DNA of 64,000 nucleotides, from the NCBI RefSeq assembly GCF_019039105.1, contig NZ_JAHPIV010000001.1, positions 62,001 through 126,000 on the forward strand, read 5' to 3'. Source of the DNA: Desertibacillus haloalkaliphilus. GTDB taxonomy: Bacteria > Bacillota > Bacilli > Bacillales > KJ1-10-99. Below are positions 33,724 through 43,552 of the stretch, in pieces; the stretch's first letter is position 1, and each line of letters starts with the position of its first letter. The notes below the pieces were generated by a model, which saw only the letters and a program-made list of their open reading frames with translations, was not told the DNA's origin and searched no databases. The translations under genes and the position numbers were made by a program.

Positions 33724-33833
33724 GGGGCTGTCCCTTTGGCAACGAACCATCACCTCAAGCACAATAGGCAAAACTTCAATTAAAAGTTGTACTGTACCGA
33801 ATTGAGGTGGGTCGTCACTTATTGGACACCCCC
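33724..33833. repeat. hairpin-forming intergenic element between valS and folC
   Basis: A 110-bp palindromic element. The ends GGGGCTGTCC and GGACACCCCC are inverted with one mismatch, and inside them CACCTCAA (33750s) pairs with TTGAGGTG (33811-33818 region). The whole can fold into one long arm. It lies 8 bp after the valS stop and 20 bp before the folC binding site. It may be a REP-type element. Confidence 0.65.
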
Positions 33834-33850
33834 ATAAAATCATTCAACGC

Positions 33851-36493
33851 TTATTGTTTTAATTCATTAATGCGTGCTTCAACAGCTGCACGCTTTTCTA
33901 AATAATCCTTCTCTTTGGCACGTTCCTCTTCAACAACCTTTTCAGGAGCTTTTGCAAGGAAGCCTTCGTTGCTTAGCTTCTTTTGAACACGAGTCACTTC
34001 ACCATCGAGCTTTTTCAACTCTTTTTCTAGTCGAGCAATTTCAGCATCTAAATCAAGCAGACCTGCTAACGGTAAATAAAGCTCAACACCCGTTAAGACT
34101 TGTGACATCGACTTTTCTGGTATCGGGATATCCGTACCAAGCTTTAATTCGCTCGGATTACAGAATTTATCAAGGTATGAATAGCCTCGCTCAAGCTGCT
34201 TTAATACTTGATCATCTTTTGCTTTAATATGAAGCTCGATTTCTTTACTCATCGGTACATTTAACTCGCTGCGCGTATTACGGACAGAGCGAATGATTTC
34301 TTTGAGAAGGTTCATATCAGTAACGGCATCGCTGAAGATGAACTCCTCACGCTTTTCTGGCCATTTCGCAACCGTGATTGATTCGCCTTGATGCGGCAAA
34401 TGCTGCCATATTTCCTCGGTAATAAACGGCATGATTGGGTGTAGTAAGCGCATCGTTTCGTCAAGAACGTATGCAAGAATGGAGCGTGTCGTTTTCTTCG
34501 CTTGTTCATCATCGCCATATAACGGTAATTTCGCCATTTCAATATACCAATCACAGAAGTCATCCCAAATGAAGTTATAAAGCAGTCGACCTACTTCACC
34601 AAACTCATAGCTATCGATTAAGCGAGTCACATCTTCAATCGTTTCTTGGAGACGCGTTAAGATCCATTTGTCAGCAATCGACTTCTCACCACTCAAATCA
34701 ATTTCTTCGTATGTTAATCCATCCATATTCATTAAGGCAAAACGTGACGCGTTCCAAATTTTATTAGCAAAATTCCATGTTGATTCGACCTTTTCCCAGT
34801 AAAAACGCAAATCATTTCCCGGGGAACTTCCAGTCGACAAGAAGAATCGCAATGCATCGGCACCATATTTATCGATGACATCCATTGGGTCGACACCATT
34901 TCCAAGTGACTTACTCATCTTACGACCTTCAGAGTCACGAACTAGTCCATGAATAAGCACATCTTTAAATGGACGTTCACCGGTAAATTCAAGCCCTTGG
35001 AAAATCATTCGAGCAACCCAGAAATAGATAATATCATAGCCCGTTACAAGCGCGTCTGTGGAATAGTAACGTTTAAAGTCTTCAGCATTTTTATCTGGCC
35101 AACCCATCGTTGAAAACGGCCATAACGCTGAACTAAACCACGTATCGAGGACATCTTCATCTTGCTCCCAATTATCGATATCCTCAGGTGCCTCATGGCC
35201 AACATAGACTTCACCTGTTTCTTTATGATACCAAGCTGGGATGCGGTGTCCCCACCAAAGCTGTCTTGAGATACACCAGTCACGGATGTTCTCAATCCAG
35301 TGTAAATACGTTTTCTCAAAGCGTTCAGGAACAAAGTTGACTTTGCCGTCTGATTTTTGTAAGTCAATCGCTTGCTTCGCGAGTGGCTCCATTTTCACGA
35401 ACCATTGTGTTGATAAATACGGCTCAACGACAGCACCGCTTCGTTCTGAATGACCAACGGAATGCATATGATCTTCAATGTTAAATAAAATACCGTCTTC
35501 TTGTAAGTCTTTTACAATTTGCTTACGACACTCAAAGCGATCCATGCCTTGGTATTTACCAGCATTTTCATTCATTTGACCCTTTTCATCCATCACAAGA
35601 ATACGCTCAAGGTTATGACGGTTACCGATCTCAAAGTCGTTCGGATCATGTGCTGGTGTAATTTTAACAGCACCTGAACCGAATTCCATGTCGACATAAT
35701 CGTCAGCGACAATTTCAATTTCACGGTCAACAATTGGTAGTTTTACTTTTTTACCGATAAGGTGCTTGTAGCGATCATCATCAGGGTGAACAGCAACGGC
35801 TGTATCTCCTAGCATCGTTTCTGGACGTGTCGTTGCGACTTCAATCGAACCAGATCCATCAGCAAGTGGATATTTCATATGATAAAAGGCACCTTGTACA
35901 TCCTTGTAGATGACTTCAATATCAGAAAGGGCTGTCTTCGTTTGCGGATCCCAGTTAATGATATATTCACCGCGGTAAATAAGGCCTTTTTCATACAGTT
36001 GAACGAAGACTTCACGAACTGCTTTTGAAAGACCTTCATCAAGCGTGAAACGCTCGCGTGAATAATCAAGTGAAAGCCCTAACTTTGCCCATTGCTGACG
36101 GATAAAATCAGCATACTCTTCTTTCCACTCCCAGGACTTTTCAAGAAACTTCTCGCGACCAAGGTCATAGCGGCTCACGTTTTGTTCACGAAGCTTCCCT
36201 TCAACCTTTGCTTGCGTTGCGATCCCCGCATGGTCCATCCCTGGTAACCATAACGTGTCATACCCTTGCATGCGTTTTACACGTGAGAGAATATCTTGTA
36301 ATGTTGTATCCCATGCATGTCCTAAATGCAGCTTCCCGGTTACGTTTGGTGGTGGAATTACAATCGTATACGGTTGTTTTTCTTCGTCACTTGTTGCTTC
36401 AAAAAATTTGCCATTGACCCAATAAGGATACCATTTCGCTTCGGTTTCCTGTGGGCTATACTTCGTTGGCATTGACAGTTCTTCATTTGCCAT
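33851..36493 (-). CDS. valS: valyl-tRNA synthetase
   Basis: Charges tRNA-Val. The class I signature HIGH appears as HLGH in [16 protein letters not shown] (about 48-63), and the KMSKS loop as [11 protein letters not shown] near 524. The editing domain contains [20 protein letters not shown]-terminal coiled coil (about 815-880) is normal for ValRS. 880 residues. Expression is under a T-box leader directly upstream. Confidence 0.97.
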   Translation of the reverse strand: MANEELSMPTKYSPQETEAKWYPYWVNGKFFEATSDEEKQPYTIVIPPPNVTGKLHLGHAWDTTLQDILSRVKRMQGYDTLWLPGMDHAGIATQAKVEGKLREQNVSRYDLGREKFLEKSWEWKEEYADFIRQQWAKLGLSLDYSRERFTLDEGLSKAVREVFVQLYEKGLIYRGEYIINWDPQTKTALSDIEVIYKDVQGAFYHMKYPLADGSGSIEVATTRPETMLGDTAVAVHPDDDRYKHLIGKKVKLPIVDREIEIVADDYVDMEFGSGAVKITPAHDPNDFEIGNRHNLERILVMDEKGQMNENAGKYQGMDRFECRKQIVKDLQEDGILFNIEDHMHSVGHSERSGAVVEPYLSTQWFVKMEPLAKQAIDLQKSDGKVNFVPERFEKTYLHWIENIRDWCISRQLWWGHRIPAWYHKETGEVYVGHEAPEDIDNWEQDEDVLDTWFSSALWPFSTMGWPDKNAEDFKRYYSTDALVTGYDIIYFWVARMIFQGLEFTGERPFKDVLIHGLVRDSEGRKMSKSLGNGVDPMDVIDKYGADALRFFLSTGSSPGNDLRFYWEKVESTWNFANKIWNASRFALMNMDGLTYEEIDLSGEKSIADKWILTRLQETIEDVTRLIDSYEFGEVGRLLYNFIWDDFCDWYIEMAKLPLYGDDEQAKKTTRSILAYVLDETMRLLHPIMPFITEEIWQHLPHQGESITVAKWPEKREEFIFSDAVTDMNLLKEIIRSVRNTRSELNVPMSKEIELHIKAKDDQVLKQLERGYSYLDKFCNPSELKLGTDIPIPEKSMSQVLTGVELYLPLAGLLDLDAEIARLEKELKKLDGEVTRVQKKLSNEGFLAKAPEKVVEEERAKEKDYLEKRAAVEARINELKQ

Positions 36494-36592
36494 GGTTCAT
36501 GACCTCCTATGTATTAAAAATAGATTGAAAACAAATTTTTCATATGCATCACGCGTCAGGGGGAATGCATAACACAAAGGCTAAAAAACGAT

Positions 36593-36890
36593 AAAAAACC
36601 CCCTCCATCCAAAGGACGAAGAGAGTTCGATTTCGCGGTACCACCTTTGTTTGCAGGTAACTCAAAAAACGATAGCTGTTAACGCTACCTGCACACTTCA
36701 TTCCGATAACGGCGGGTGCCGGCTTACTCTACTGTTCGCTATCACACGAAGTTCAACTAAGCTGCTCCAGGGCGACATTCAATCCTTACATCCTGAAAAA
36801 TCTCTCAGCTACTGATTTTTCTCTCTGAAGGGTTGGGGATCTACTCTTCCCTATCTTGGCATTTCATGGATTTTACAAAGAACGACAAAA
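36593..36890 (-). ncRNA. T-box leader of valS
   Basis: Leader that senses uncharged tRNA-Val. The T-box core GGTGGTACCGCG is at 36634-36645 on the minus strand. The terminator arms CTCTCTTCGTCC and GGATGGAGGGGG pair over all 12 bases (with G-U) and end in a T-run (36593-36625). Upstream stem I covers about 36740-36860, with GTC as candidate Val specifier (36774-36776) in a GAATGTCGCC context. Uncharged tRNA should stabilise the antiterminator and turn valS on. Confidence 0.92.
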
Positions 36891-36916
36891 ATTTCGTTTC
36901 AATCACTCTATGTATT

Positions 36917-36946
36917 ATATTACGCTTAACGCCTTGTTTTCGTCAA
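36917..36946 (-). promoter_or_regulatory. promoter of the valS T-box transcript
   Basis: On the minus strand TTGACG (36941-36946), 18 bases, TAATAT (36917-36922); an overlapping TATAAT at 36914-36919 would need a 21-base spacer. Confidence 0.6.
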
Positions 36947-37080
36947 TAACAGCTTCGCCTATTTTTTTGGAAATTATTCTTCACCGAGTGCTTCTCTTAT
37001 TAAAAAGCGATTTTTTTACACATCATGACGAGTCCACGCATAGCTTACAATAAGGACGTTTAACGAAGGGAGCGAGGACT

Positions 37081-37263
37081 ATGTCCCCAAGAAGGCGATA
37101 CCCCATTTGGTTACGTCGTGCTCGTGATGTGTTGTACCAATTTACATTTCCATTGTTAATCTTTCAGTTGATTCGGACGATTTTTTTTCCATCGACCTTT
37201 GATGTGTTCCTATTAATCTTACTTGCCGCACTTTATATTAGTTTCCTATTAGGCTTAGCTTGA
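37081..37263 (+). CDS. small membrane protein of unknown function
   Basis: A 60-residue ORF with a basic N-terminus (MSPRRRYPIWLRRARD) and two hydrophobic helices (about 20-35 and 41-59). AAGGGAGCGAGGACT precedes the ATG and a bidirectional terminator follows it, so it looks like a real, monocistronic gene. I recognise no family. It is divergent from valS. Confidence 0.7.
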   Translation: MSPRRRYPIWLRRARDVLYQFTFPLLIFQLIRTIFFPSTFDVFLLILLAALYISFLLGLA

Positions 37264-37356
37264 TTCATTTCGTCTGAATAAATACGCGCACAATCCATAT
37301 CCCCCTCCCTTTCTCGCTCACTCTTGAGACTGGGGATCCCCTCTAAATAACAAGTA

Positions 37357-37391
37357 AAACCACTTACAGGTCTAATCTGTAAGTGGTTTTT
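37357..37391. terminator. bidirectional terminator between the small membrane gene and ysxE
   Basis: AAAACCACTTACAG and CTGTAAGTGGTTTT form a 14-bp stem with T-runs or A-runs on both sides. The ysxE stop is inside it. Confidence 0.85.
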
Positions 37392-38418
37392 GTTCTCTCG
37401 CATCGTTAAACAACTGTGACGTGAAGCGCTGTACCTTCCTCATGTTCAATAAACGCCGTTCAAGCCGTTGCACAAGCTGAAGCTCTGATAAATACCGTTC
37501 ATTTTGACGATAAGTATCAATCGAGTGAATGATTGGTTCAGGAAATAAGAGGTAGCTTGCAAACAACGACTTTTCCTCTTTCTTCAAGAGAAAGATCTGT
37601 TCATACACTTCAAACCAATACAGAGGATCCAGCGGTCCGCCACCCTCAGGTCGGGCCTCAGGGGCCTGCGCTCCCCATAAATGATGAAAAGACCGCCTGT
37701 AAAAAAGCGCCAAATCTCTTGCCGGTGTATCTAAAGCTGCCTTTTCAAAATTAAGCAAGTATGGTTCACCATAATCATCAAAGAGAACATGTTGATGAGA
37801 TAGCCGGGTGTGACATAGGACACTTCGAAAACGCTCATTTTCTTGGCACTGTTCATACCAACTCTTTAAATGCTGCTTAGCCTCTTCTGCCATATGCATC
37901 ATTCGCTGAACATGAGTGAGAAACGTGAGTTCAAACGGAGACATATATGTTTTTCGCTCCGCAAGTTCAGCAAATTGTTCCATCTTCGCTTGTCTCATTC
38001 CCCAACGTTTCAATAATGTTTGATACGACTGATCAATCAAATCTTTGGAATAAACTTGAGTTTTCTCTGTGAGGTTATGAATTTTTGCCATCTGTTCAAT
38101 GATTTTTATATCCTTTGGTATCGCAGGATTGTCCGCTTTAGGTGTCATCCACGGCATTAAATAGTAAGTGCGTTGTCCTGTGCTAATCGTATAGTCACCG
38201 TACTTCGTGGGAATTAGCGGAATGACTTGATCGTACCCCAACCGATCGAGCCGGCGCATCACATGAACAAACCACTCAGCAACATCATTAGCCATTTCCG
38301 TTTCTTTTAAAGCAAATGTTCCACGGCTTGTCGTAACTTTTTTTACTTTGCCAATGTGCTCAATTTTCTCCGGGTATAAATCATAATAAAAAAGGATTTG
38401 TGCAAATGCCTGTGTCAT
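37372..38418 (-). CDS. ysxE: spore coat protein YsxE, kinase-fold protein
   Basis: Member of the CotS/YutH/YsxE group of spore-coat proteins with an aminoglycoside/choline kinase fold. The N-lobe contains VTTSRGTFALKETEM. In the C-lobe the catalytic loop reads CHTRLSHQHVLFDD where active kinases have HGDxxxxN, and the metal-site DFE is LNFE. The key Asp and Asn are thus absent, so it is probably a pseudokinase with a structural role. 348 residues. It overlaps the upstream gene by 4 bases (ATGA), in the operon after spoVID. Confidence 0.87.
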   Translation of the reverse strand: MTQAFAQILFYYDLYPEKIEHIGKVKKVTTSRGTFALKETEMANDVAEWFVHVMRRLDRLGYDQVIPLIPTKYGDYTISTGQRTYYLMPWMTPKADNPAIPKDIKIIEQMAKIHNLTEKTQVYSKDLIDQSYQTLLKRWGMRQAKMEQFAELAERKTYMSPFELTFLTHVQRMMHMAEEAKQHLKSWYEQCQENERFRSVLCHTRLSHQHVLFDDYGEPYLLNFEKAALDTPARDLALFYRRSFHHLWGAQAPEARPEGGGPLDPLYWFEVYEQIFLLKKEEKSLFASYLLFPEPIIHSIDTYRQNERYLSELQLVQRLERRLLNMRKVQRFTSQLFNDAREQKPLTD

Positions 38419-39338
38419 GTCGCCACCTTCTTTCGCTCATTATCGATCCAGCGACTAAGCAAAAGGACGAGTTTGCGGCTTGTTTCCCATCGTTGCTGAA
38501 AAACTTCAAATTGCGCTAGACCCTCTGCACTTGTCCGTGTTTCTTCCAGCTTCTTCAAACAATCGTCAAGCTCCCACGGTTGCAGGCATTCAGATAAAAT
38601 CAACTCTCCTTGTTGACCAGTGAGATCGATGTGACGATGTAACACTGTAATGAGGTTCTCTAATGACTCTTCACCGTTTTCATAGAGCCACTGTTCAAGG
38701 AAGAGTCTGATACTTCGATACCCACGTTCTGGGCGTTTGGTCGTTGCCTGCCAAAGCATGACATTATAGATTTGCTTGGCCTGTGTGAGCGAAACAAATG
38801 GGTCCATTAAAGGAAGAGGCTGATCGTCCTCTGCTTTCTTCAGACGTTCTGCGGCTGCCATGCGATTTTTCGCTTCAACACAACTGCGCTTTAACACAAG
38901 TCTTGCAACTTCATCTAGCTGTACGATCTCATCAACCTTTGAAGTGATTTGCTCAATTGAAGTCATTATCGGAGCATCAGACTCTCTGAACTCTTCTGCC
39001 CACTGCTTACCACTTGCAAGCATCTCCCCAATCAATAACGCCCATTTTGCCTCATGTCCCTCCATTGGATAGAGGGTGGTCACTTCATCATGAAGTGAGA
39101 CCCACCCCTCTTCAAAGCTTATATGTGTCGCGCCTGATTTGGTACGGATCATCCGATTAATCATCACATCAATGGTAGGACGACAGCTCTCACGCCATTT
39201 GATGTGCCATTCTAATTGTTGTTGATCATTCCAATGATAAATTCGTTTTTTCCCTGCATCTGTTTCTAGCAGATCATCATCGTGCCATTTAGTAATCTTT
39301 AATTCATATTCCTTTTCAATCAACTGACGAAGTTTCAT
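38415..39338 (-). CDS. uncharacterised protein between spoVID and ysxE
   Basis: I do not recognise it with certainty. The 307-residue, soluble, mostly helical protein begins MKLRQLIEKEYELKITKWHD. Its first 50 residues (YELKITKWHDDDLLETDAGK, RIYHWNDQQQLEWHI) resemble the N-lobe of CotS/YutH kinase-fold proteins, but no catalytic loop is seen. It contains several Trp and Arg/Lys-rich helices and has no signal peptide. It is 18 bp after spoVID and overlaps ysxE, so it is most likely made in the mother cell and coat-related. B. subtilis has no gene here as far as I recall. Confidence 0.75.
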   Translation of the reverse strand: MKLRQLIEKEYELKITKWHDDDLLETDAGKKRIYHWNDQQQLEWHIKWRESCRPTIDVMINRMIRTKSGATHISFEEGWVSLHDEVTTLYPMEGHEAKWALLIGEMLASGKQWAEEFRESDAPIMTSIEQITSKVDEIVQLDEVARLVLKRSCVEAKNRMAAAERLKKAEDDQPLPLMDPFVSLTQAKQIYNVMLWQATTKRPERGYRSIRLFLEQWLYENGEESLENLITVLHRHIDLTGQQGELILSECLQPWELDDCLKKLEETRTSAEGLAQFEVFQQRWETSRKLVLLLSRWIDNERKKVAT

Positions 39339-39356
39339 AGGTAAACTCCTTTTACG

Positions 39357-40889
39357 TTAGGATGTTTGAGAATTTGCAGAGACTGGAATATATAAAATTT
39401 GCCCCTCTTCTACTCTCTCCTCGTCTAAACGATTGGCGCGGATCAGTTGACTAGTTGATACTTCGTAGCGCTCGGCAATCGTATCTAGTGATTCACCTTC
39501 TTGAATGATACACATTCTAACTTTTGAAAATTGCTCCTCCATGCCCTTGGTTAACATTTTTGTTAGATATAGGGCATTCTCTTCTTTATGAGAGGAGTAC
39601 GATTTTTGGGTGCCATCTTCAGCTTCGATATCCTCTTCATCGCGAATTCCATCCTCTGCTACAGCTTCACCCGGCTCCTCTACCGCTTGAGTCTCAACTT
39701 CCGGCTTCTGTTCAGAGATCTGTTTTAATGGAGCGAGATTAATTTTTGTACGCTCTTTTTCTTCCTCTTCACTTGATTCAACCGATTCAACAGGCTCATC
39801 ATCTCTACCTGTATCAGAAAACTGAGTTTCAGCCGCTTCTACTTTATCTAGCTCCGGCTCTTTGGCAGCATGAATGTTAATTTTTGTACGACCTTCATCA
39901 GCTACAGGTTCAGCTTCTTCTGACACTTGCTCACCCTCATCTTCATCACGTTTTTCTCCCTCTAGTTGCTCCTCATTCACCGTTTGTGCACGTACTTCTT
40001 CAACGTCCTCTGCTGAAGCCTCAATAGCGATTTCTTCTGGCTCCTGTTCAGCCGTGTTCTCTGTTTCCGATGCGTCTGGTCGCGTAGTTTCTTTTGACTC
40101 TTTAATTGGCTCTTCAATGGCTTCTTTTGCGTGATAATCAGTATTCGTAGTATCCGCTCCGTCCGGTTGTGTGATTGGCTTATTTGGTTCGCGTTCAATG
40201 TTTTTTCCTTGTTCCTGGATGTCTCCAGGATCTATCGTTGATTCGGTTGTGTCTTCTTCTGGAGTTTTCCTTGCTTCAAATTGGAAAGTCTCAAATGGAT
40301 GAGGTTGTGGCGTTAGTTGCTCTTCGCTTAGTTGGCTCGTTTGATTGAAAAGTTGCGGTTCAGATGCCTCTACCTCATCATGTTGCTCAGCACGAACAGC
40401 CTCTTCTGGTACTTGTGAGCTTTGATCAGAGGCATCCATCCCACTAATCGTTACATCAGCTGTTAATTGAATACAACTTCGCTCTGGTAGATCATAATCA
40501 AACGATTCAATTTGAACATAAATATCATCGAGATTTGAAATGCGATTCAATGGAATCGTCACATCAATTGGAAAGTAATGAGTAATCTCGCCGAGATCGT
40601 CAGCCGTGTCCGTTACATCCTCAATCGAACGAAATGATACTTGCTCTTGTAGTGATTCACTCTCCGTGTTCGGATTCTCATTGTCATTTTCAGGGCGATA
40701 TTCACCAAAAAGTTGCAAGCCACCGCGAATGACTATATGATCAGACCTCTCTTCAATTGCGATTTCCGGTTCAAGTGACATTGAGACAATTTCACTAATT
40801 TCCTGTCCTTTATTTAACCATACCGATTCCTCAATAGAAAAAGATAATTTCGATGGATGATCTTGTGGCAAACCGATCTCCTCCTTCAA
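39357..40889 (-). CDS. spoVID: spore coat encasement protein SpoVID
   Basis: Drives encasement of the forespore by coat proteins, anchored by SpoIVA and SafA. The N-terminal 155 residues form the SpoVID domain (LSFSIEESVWLNKGQEI, ISMSLEPEIAI). The middle 280 residues are acidic and low in complexity, with two copies of an RTKIN motif (GRTKINIHAAK and ERTKINLAPLK). The C-terminal LysM domain (about 455-503) shows CIIQEGESLDTIAERYEVS and LIRANRLDEERVEEGQILYIP. 510 residues. A sigma-E-like promoter lies upstream. Confidence 0.93.
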   Translation of the reverse strand: MKEEIGLPQDHPSKLSFSIEESVWLNKGQEISEIVSMSLEPEIAIEERSDHIVIRGGLQLFGEYRPENDNENPNTESESLQEQVSFRSIEDVTDTADDLGEITHYFPIDVTIPLNRISNLDDIYVQIESFDYDLPERSCIQLTADVTISGMDASDQSSQVPEEAVRAEQHDEVEASEPQLFNQTSQLSEEQLTPQPHPFETFQFEARKTPEEDTTESTIDPGDIQEQGKNIEREPNKPITQPDGADTTNTDYHAKEAIEEPIKESKETTRPDASETENTAEQEPEEIAIEASAEDVEEVRAQTVNEEQLEGEKRDEDEGEQVSEEAEPVADEGRTKINIHAAKEPELDKVEAAETQFSDTGRDDEPVESVESSEEEEKERTKINLAPLKQISEQKPEVETQAVEEPGEAVAEDGIRDEEDIEAEDGTQKSYSSHKEENALYLTKMLTKGMEEQFSKVRMCIIQEGESLDTIAERYEVSTSQLIRANRLDEERVEEGQILYIPVSANSQTS

Positions 40890-40953
40890 ATCTATTTTAC
40901 AGTCAGGTGTGATGTCCGATCTTAGGAAGACGTTCTTTTGTCAATACAATACA

Positions 40954-40983
40954 GATATATGACAAGACCTTAGTTAATATGAA
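40954..40983 (-). promoter_or_regulatory. candidate sigma-E promoter of spoVID
   Basis: On the minus strand TTCATATT (40976-40983), 14 bases, CATATATC (40954-40961). The -35 matches the sigma-E pattern at seven of eight positions; the -10 is weaker, at five of eight. spoVID is sigma-E dependent in B. subtilis. The rest of the 375-bp gap to hemL holds only the hemL terminator. Confidence 0.5.
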
Positions 40984-41213
40984 TAAAAAAAGATAACTTT
41001 CTCACAATGGTGTACTAAACGATATGATGGAACGGACTTGATTATGACTGATATCCATCTGAAACGAATTCATGGACGTGAATGACTCCGCATGGTGAGC
41101 CATACATTTACCGGGGTGCAGAAACAATCTTTTTTATAAACAACATCTCCTCCTTCAGTCCATTCCCCTCATACTTCAATCTAAGACGGTCGTTTCTTTA
41201 CAATAAAAAAAAT

Positions 41214-41254
41214 AAAAAAGCCCCACCTTCAACCTATTTGTTGAAAATGAGACT
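41214..41254 (-). terminator. terminator of the hem operon
   Basis: On the minus strand a 15-bp stem (AGTCTCATTTTCAAC with GTTGAAGGTGGGGCT, some G-U) is followed by six T, just after hemL. Confidence 0.85.
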
Positions 41255-41264
41255 TTTTGAATAC

Positions 41265-42548
41265 TTATTTTAATTTTGAAAAGGCAACTTCAGCTGCAGC
41301 AATTGTTTTTTCGATGTCTTCATCACTATGTGCCGTTGATAGGAACATGCCTTCAAACTGAGATGGCGGTAGAGAAACCCCTTGCTCAAGCATGTAGCGG
41401 AAGTAGTTCGCAAAGTAATCAAGGTTTGAAGTAGATGCTTTTTCGAAGTTAATAACATCTTCATTTGTAAAGAAGAAACCAACCATCGAACCGGCGATAT
41501 TCGTTGTATGAGGAATATCGTGTTTCGTAGCAGCCGCTGATAACCCTTCTGCTAAACGCTGTGCTTGCTTCTCAAATGTTTGGTAATGCTCTGGTGTTAG
41601 TTGGCTTAACGTTTCATAGCCTGCTGTCATAGCTAGTGGATTACCTGATAATGTACCTGCTTGATAGATCGGTCCGCTTGGCGCAATTTGTTCCATAATC
41701 TCACGTTTACCACCGTACGCCCCGACAGGTAGACCGCCACCGATGACTTTTCCTAAACAAGTAAGGTCAGGTGTCACATTAAAATAGCCTTGCGCACAGT
41801 TATAACCGACGCGGAAGCCAGTCATCACTTCATCAAAAATCAGCAGACTGCCTTGGTCCGTTGTGATCTCACGCAGCGCTTCTAAAAATCCTGGTTGTGG
41901 AGGGACAACCCCCATATTCCCAGCTACAGGCTCAACAATTACTGCTGCGATATCATCACCGAACTTTTCAAATGCTAGCTTTAAGCTATCAAGATCATTA
42001 TAAGGAACGGTTAATGTATTTTGTGCAATCGTTTCTGGAACACCAGGGCTATCTGGTAAACCTAGTGTCGCAACACCTGAACCTGCTTTGATTAATAATG
42101 AATCACCATGTCCGTGATAACAGCCCTCAAACTTAACGATTTTGTTTCGGCCCGTATAGCCGCGCGCTAGGCGTAACGCACTCATCGTCGCTTCTGTCCC
42201 TGAATTCACCATACGAACAACATCAATAGACGGTACACGCTCAATCACAAGTTCAGCAAGCTTTGTTTCCAACTCATGTGGCGCACCAAAGCTTGTCCCT
42301 AATTCTGTTGTTTTCTTCAACTGCTCAACGACTTGATCATCGGCATGACCCAAAATGAGCGGCCCCCATGACAGTACATAATCAATGTATTCATTTCCGT
42401 CAATATCCGTAATCTTTGAGCCTTTACCTTTTTCCATATAGACTGGCTCCATATTGACCGATTTAAAGGCACGAACTGGGCTGTTCACCCCACCTGGCAT
42501 TAGTGGTTTCGCTTTTTCAAAGGCTGCTATTGATTTTTCATATGACAT
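41265..42548 (-). CDS. hemL: glutamate-1-semialdehyde 2,1-aminomutase
   Basis: PLP enzyme converting glutamate-1-semialdehyde to 5-aminolevulinate. The Schiff-base lysine is K267 in [19 protein letters not shown]. The substrate region [17 protein letters not shown] (114-130) and EGCYHGHGD are typical. 427 residues. Last gene of hemA-hemX-hemC-hemD-hemB-hemL. Confidence 0.96.
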   Translation of the reverse strand: MSYEKSIAAFEKAKPLMPGGVNSPVRAFKSVNMEPVYMEKGKGSKITDIDGNEYIDYVLSWGPLILGHADDQVVEQLKKTTELGTSFGAPHELETKLAELVIERVPSIDVVRMVNSGTEATMSALRLARGYTGRNKIVKFEGCYHGHGDSLLIKAGSGVATLGLPDSPGVPETIAQNTLTVPYNDLDSLKLAFEKFGDDIAAVIVEPVAGNMGVVPPQPGFLEALREITTDQGSLLIFDEVMTGFRVGYNCAQGYFNVTPDLTCLGKVIGGGLPVGAYGGKREIMEQIAPSGPIYQAGTLSGNPLAMTAGYETLSQLTPEHYQTFEKQAQRLAEGLSAAATKHDIPHTTNIAGSMVGFFFTNEDVINFEKASTSNLDYFANYFRYMLEQGVSLPPSQFEGMFLSTAHSDEDIEKTIAAAEVAFSKLK

Positions 42549-42565
42549 TTGATCACCTCTTCTAA

Positions 42566-43549
42566 TTAGTTATCTTCATCAAGCCAACGTGCAACATCTT
42601 TTGCAAAATATGTAAGAATTAGATCCGCACCTGCTCGTTTCATACTTGTTAATTTTTCAAGAACTGTGCTCTTCTCATCAATCCAGCCATTCATACTCGC
42701 TGCTTTGATCATTGAGTACTCACCACTGACGTTATAAGCGACGACTGGAGCTTTAAAGTTATTTTTTACTTCACGAATGATATCCATATACGATAGTGCC
42801 GGTTTAACTATTAAAAAGTCTGCACCTTCTTCGATATCAGATTCAGCTTCACGCATCGCTTCTAAACGATTGGCTGGATCCATTTGGTACGTTTTACGAT
42901 CGCCTGATTTCGGAGAGCTATGAGCGGCATCTCGGAATGGGCCATAAAAAGCTGATGCATATTTAACCGCATACGACATAATCGGAACATCCGTGTACCC
43001 TGCTTCGTCTAGTCCTTGTCTAATCGCTGCGACAAAACCATCCATCATATTTGAAGGTGCAATGATATCTGCCCCTGCTTCTGCTTGTGAAACAGCCGTT
43101 TTTGCTAGCAACTCCAGGCTTGGGTCATTTAAGATCTTACCGTCTTCAACGACACCACAATGGCCATGATCTGTAAATTGACATAAACAAGTATCCGCAA
43201 TCACCGTTAGGTTTGGATTGTTTTCTTTAATTTGGCGAACGGCCTTCTGAACAATCCCATGATCACAATATGCCGATGTACCGACATCATCTTTATCATG
43301 AGGAACACCAAATACAATCACCGCTGGAATCCCTAAATCCTCAACTGTGTTCATTTCTTCATTTACTAAATCAAGAGATAATTGAAAGACATTTGGCATC
43401 GAAGGAATTTCATTTTTAACCCCTTCGCCTTCAACAACAAAAAATGGATAAATTAAGTCTTCTTTTTGTAACACCGTTTCCCTAACCATTGAGCGAATTG
43501 ATGGTGTTTGTCGTAAACGACGATGTCTACGAAAATGGATTTGACTCAC
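42566..43549 (-). CDS. hemB: delta-aminolevulinic acid dehydratase (porphobilinogen synthase)
   Basis: Condenses two 5-aminolevulinates. Zinc cysteines C121, C123 and C131 occur in [13 protein letters not shown]. The two active-site lysines are K196 ([12 protein letters not shown]) and K249 ([11 protein letters not shown]). 327 residues, in the hem operon 17 bp before hemL. Confidence 0.96.
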   Translation of the reverse strand: MSQIHFRRHRRLRQTPSIRSMVRETVLQKEDLIYPFFVVEGEGVKNEIPSMPNVFQLSLDLVNEEMNTVEDLGIPAVIVFGVPHDKDDVGTSAYCDHGIVQKAVRQIKENNPNLTVIADTCLCQFTDHGHCGVVEDGKILNDPSLELLAKTAVSQAEAGADIIAPSNMMDGFVAAIRQGLDEAGYTDVPIMSYAVKYASAFYGPFRDAAHSSPKSGDRKTYQMDPANRLEAMREAESDIEEGADFLIVKPALSYMDIIREVKNNFKAPVVAYNVSGEYSMIKAASMNGWIDEKSTVLEKLTSMKRAGADLILTYFAKDVARWLDEDN

Positions 43550-43552
43550 ACG

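Noticed and set aside
33694-33843. 50-codon extension of folC
   Set aside because: It runs through a palindromic element, has no family similarity, and the GGAGGA site fits the ATG at 33693.
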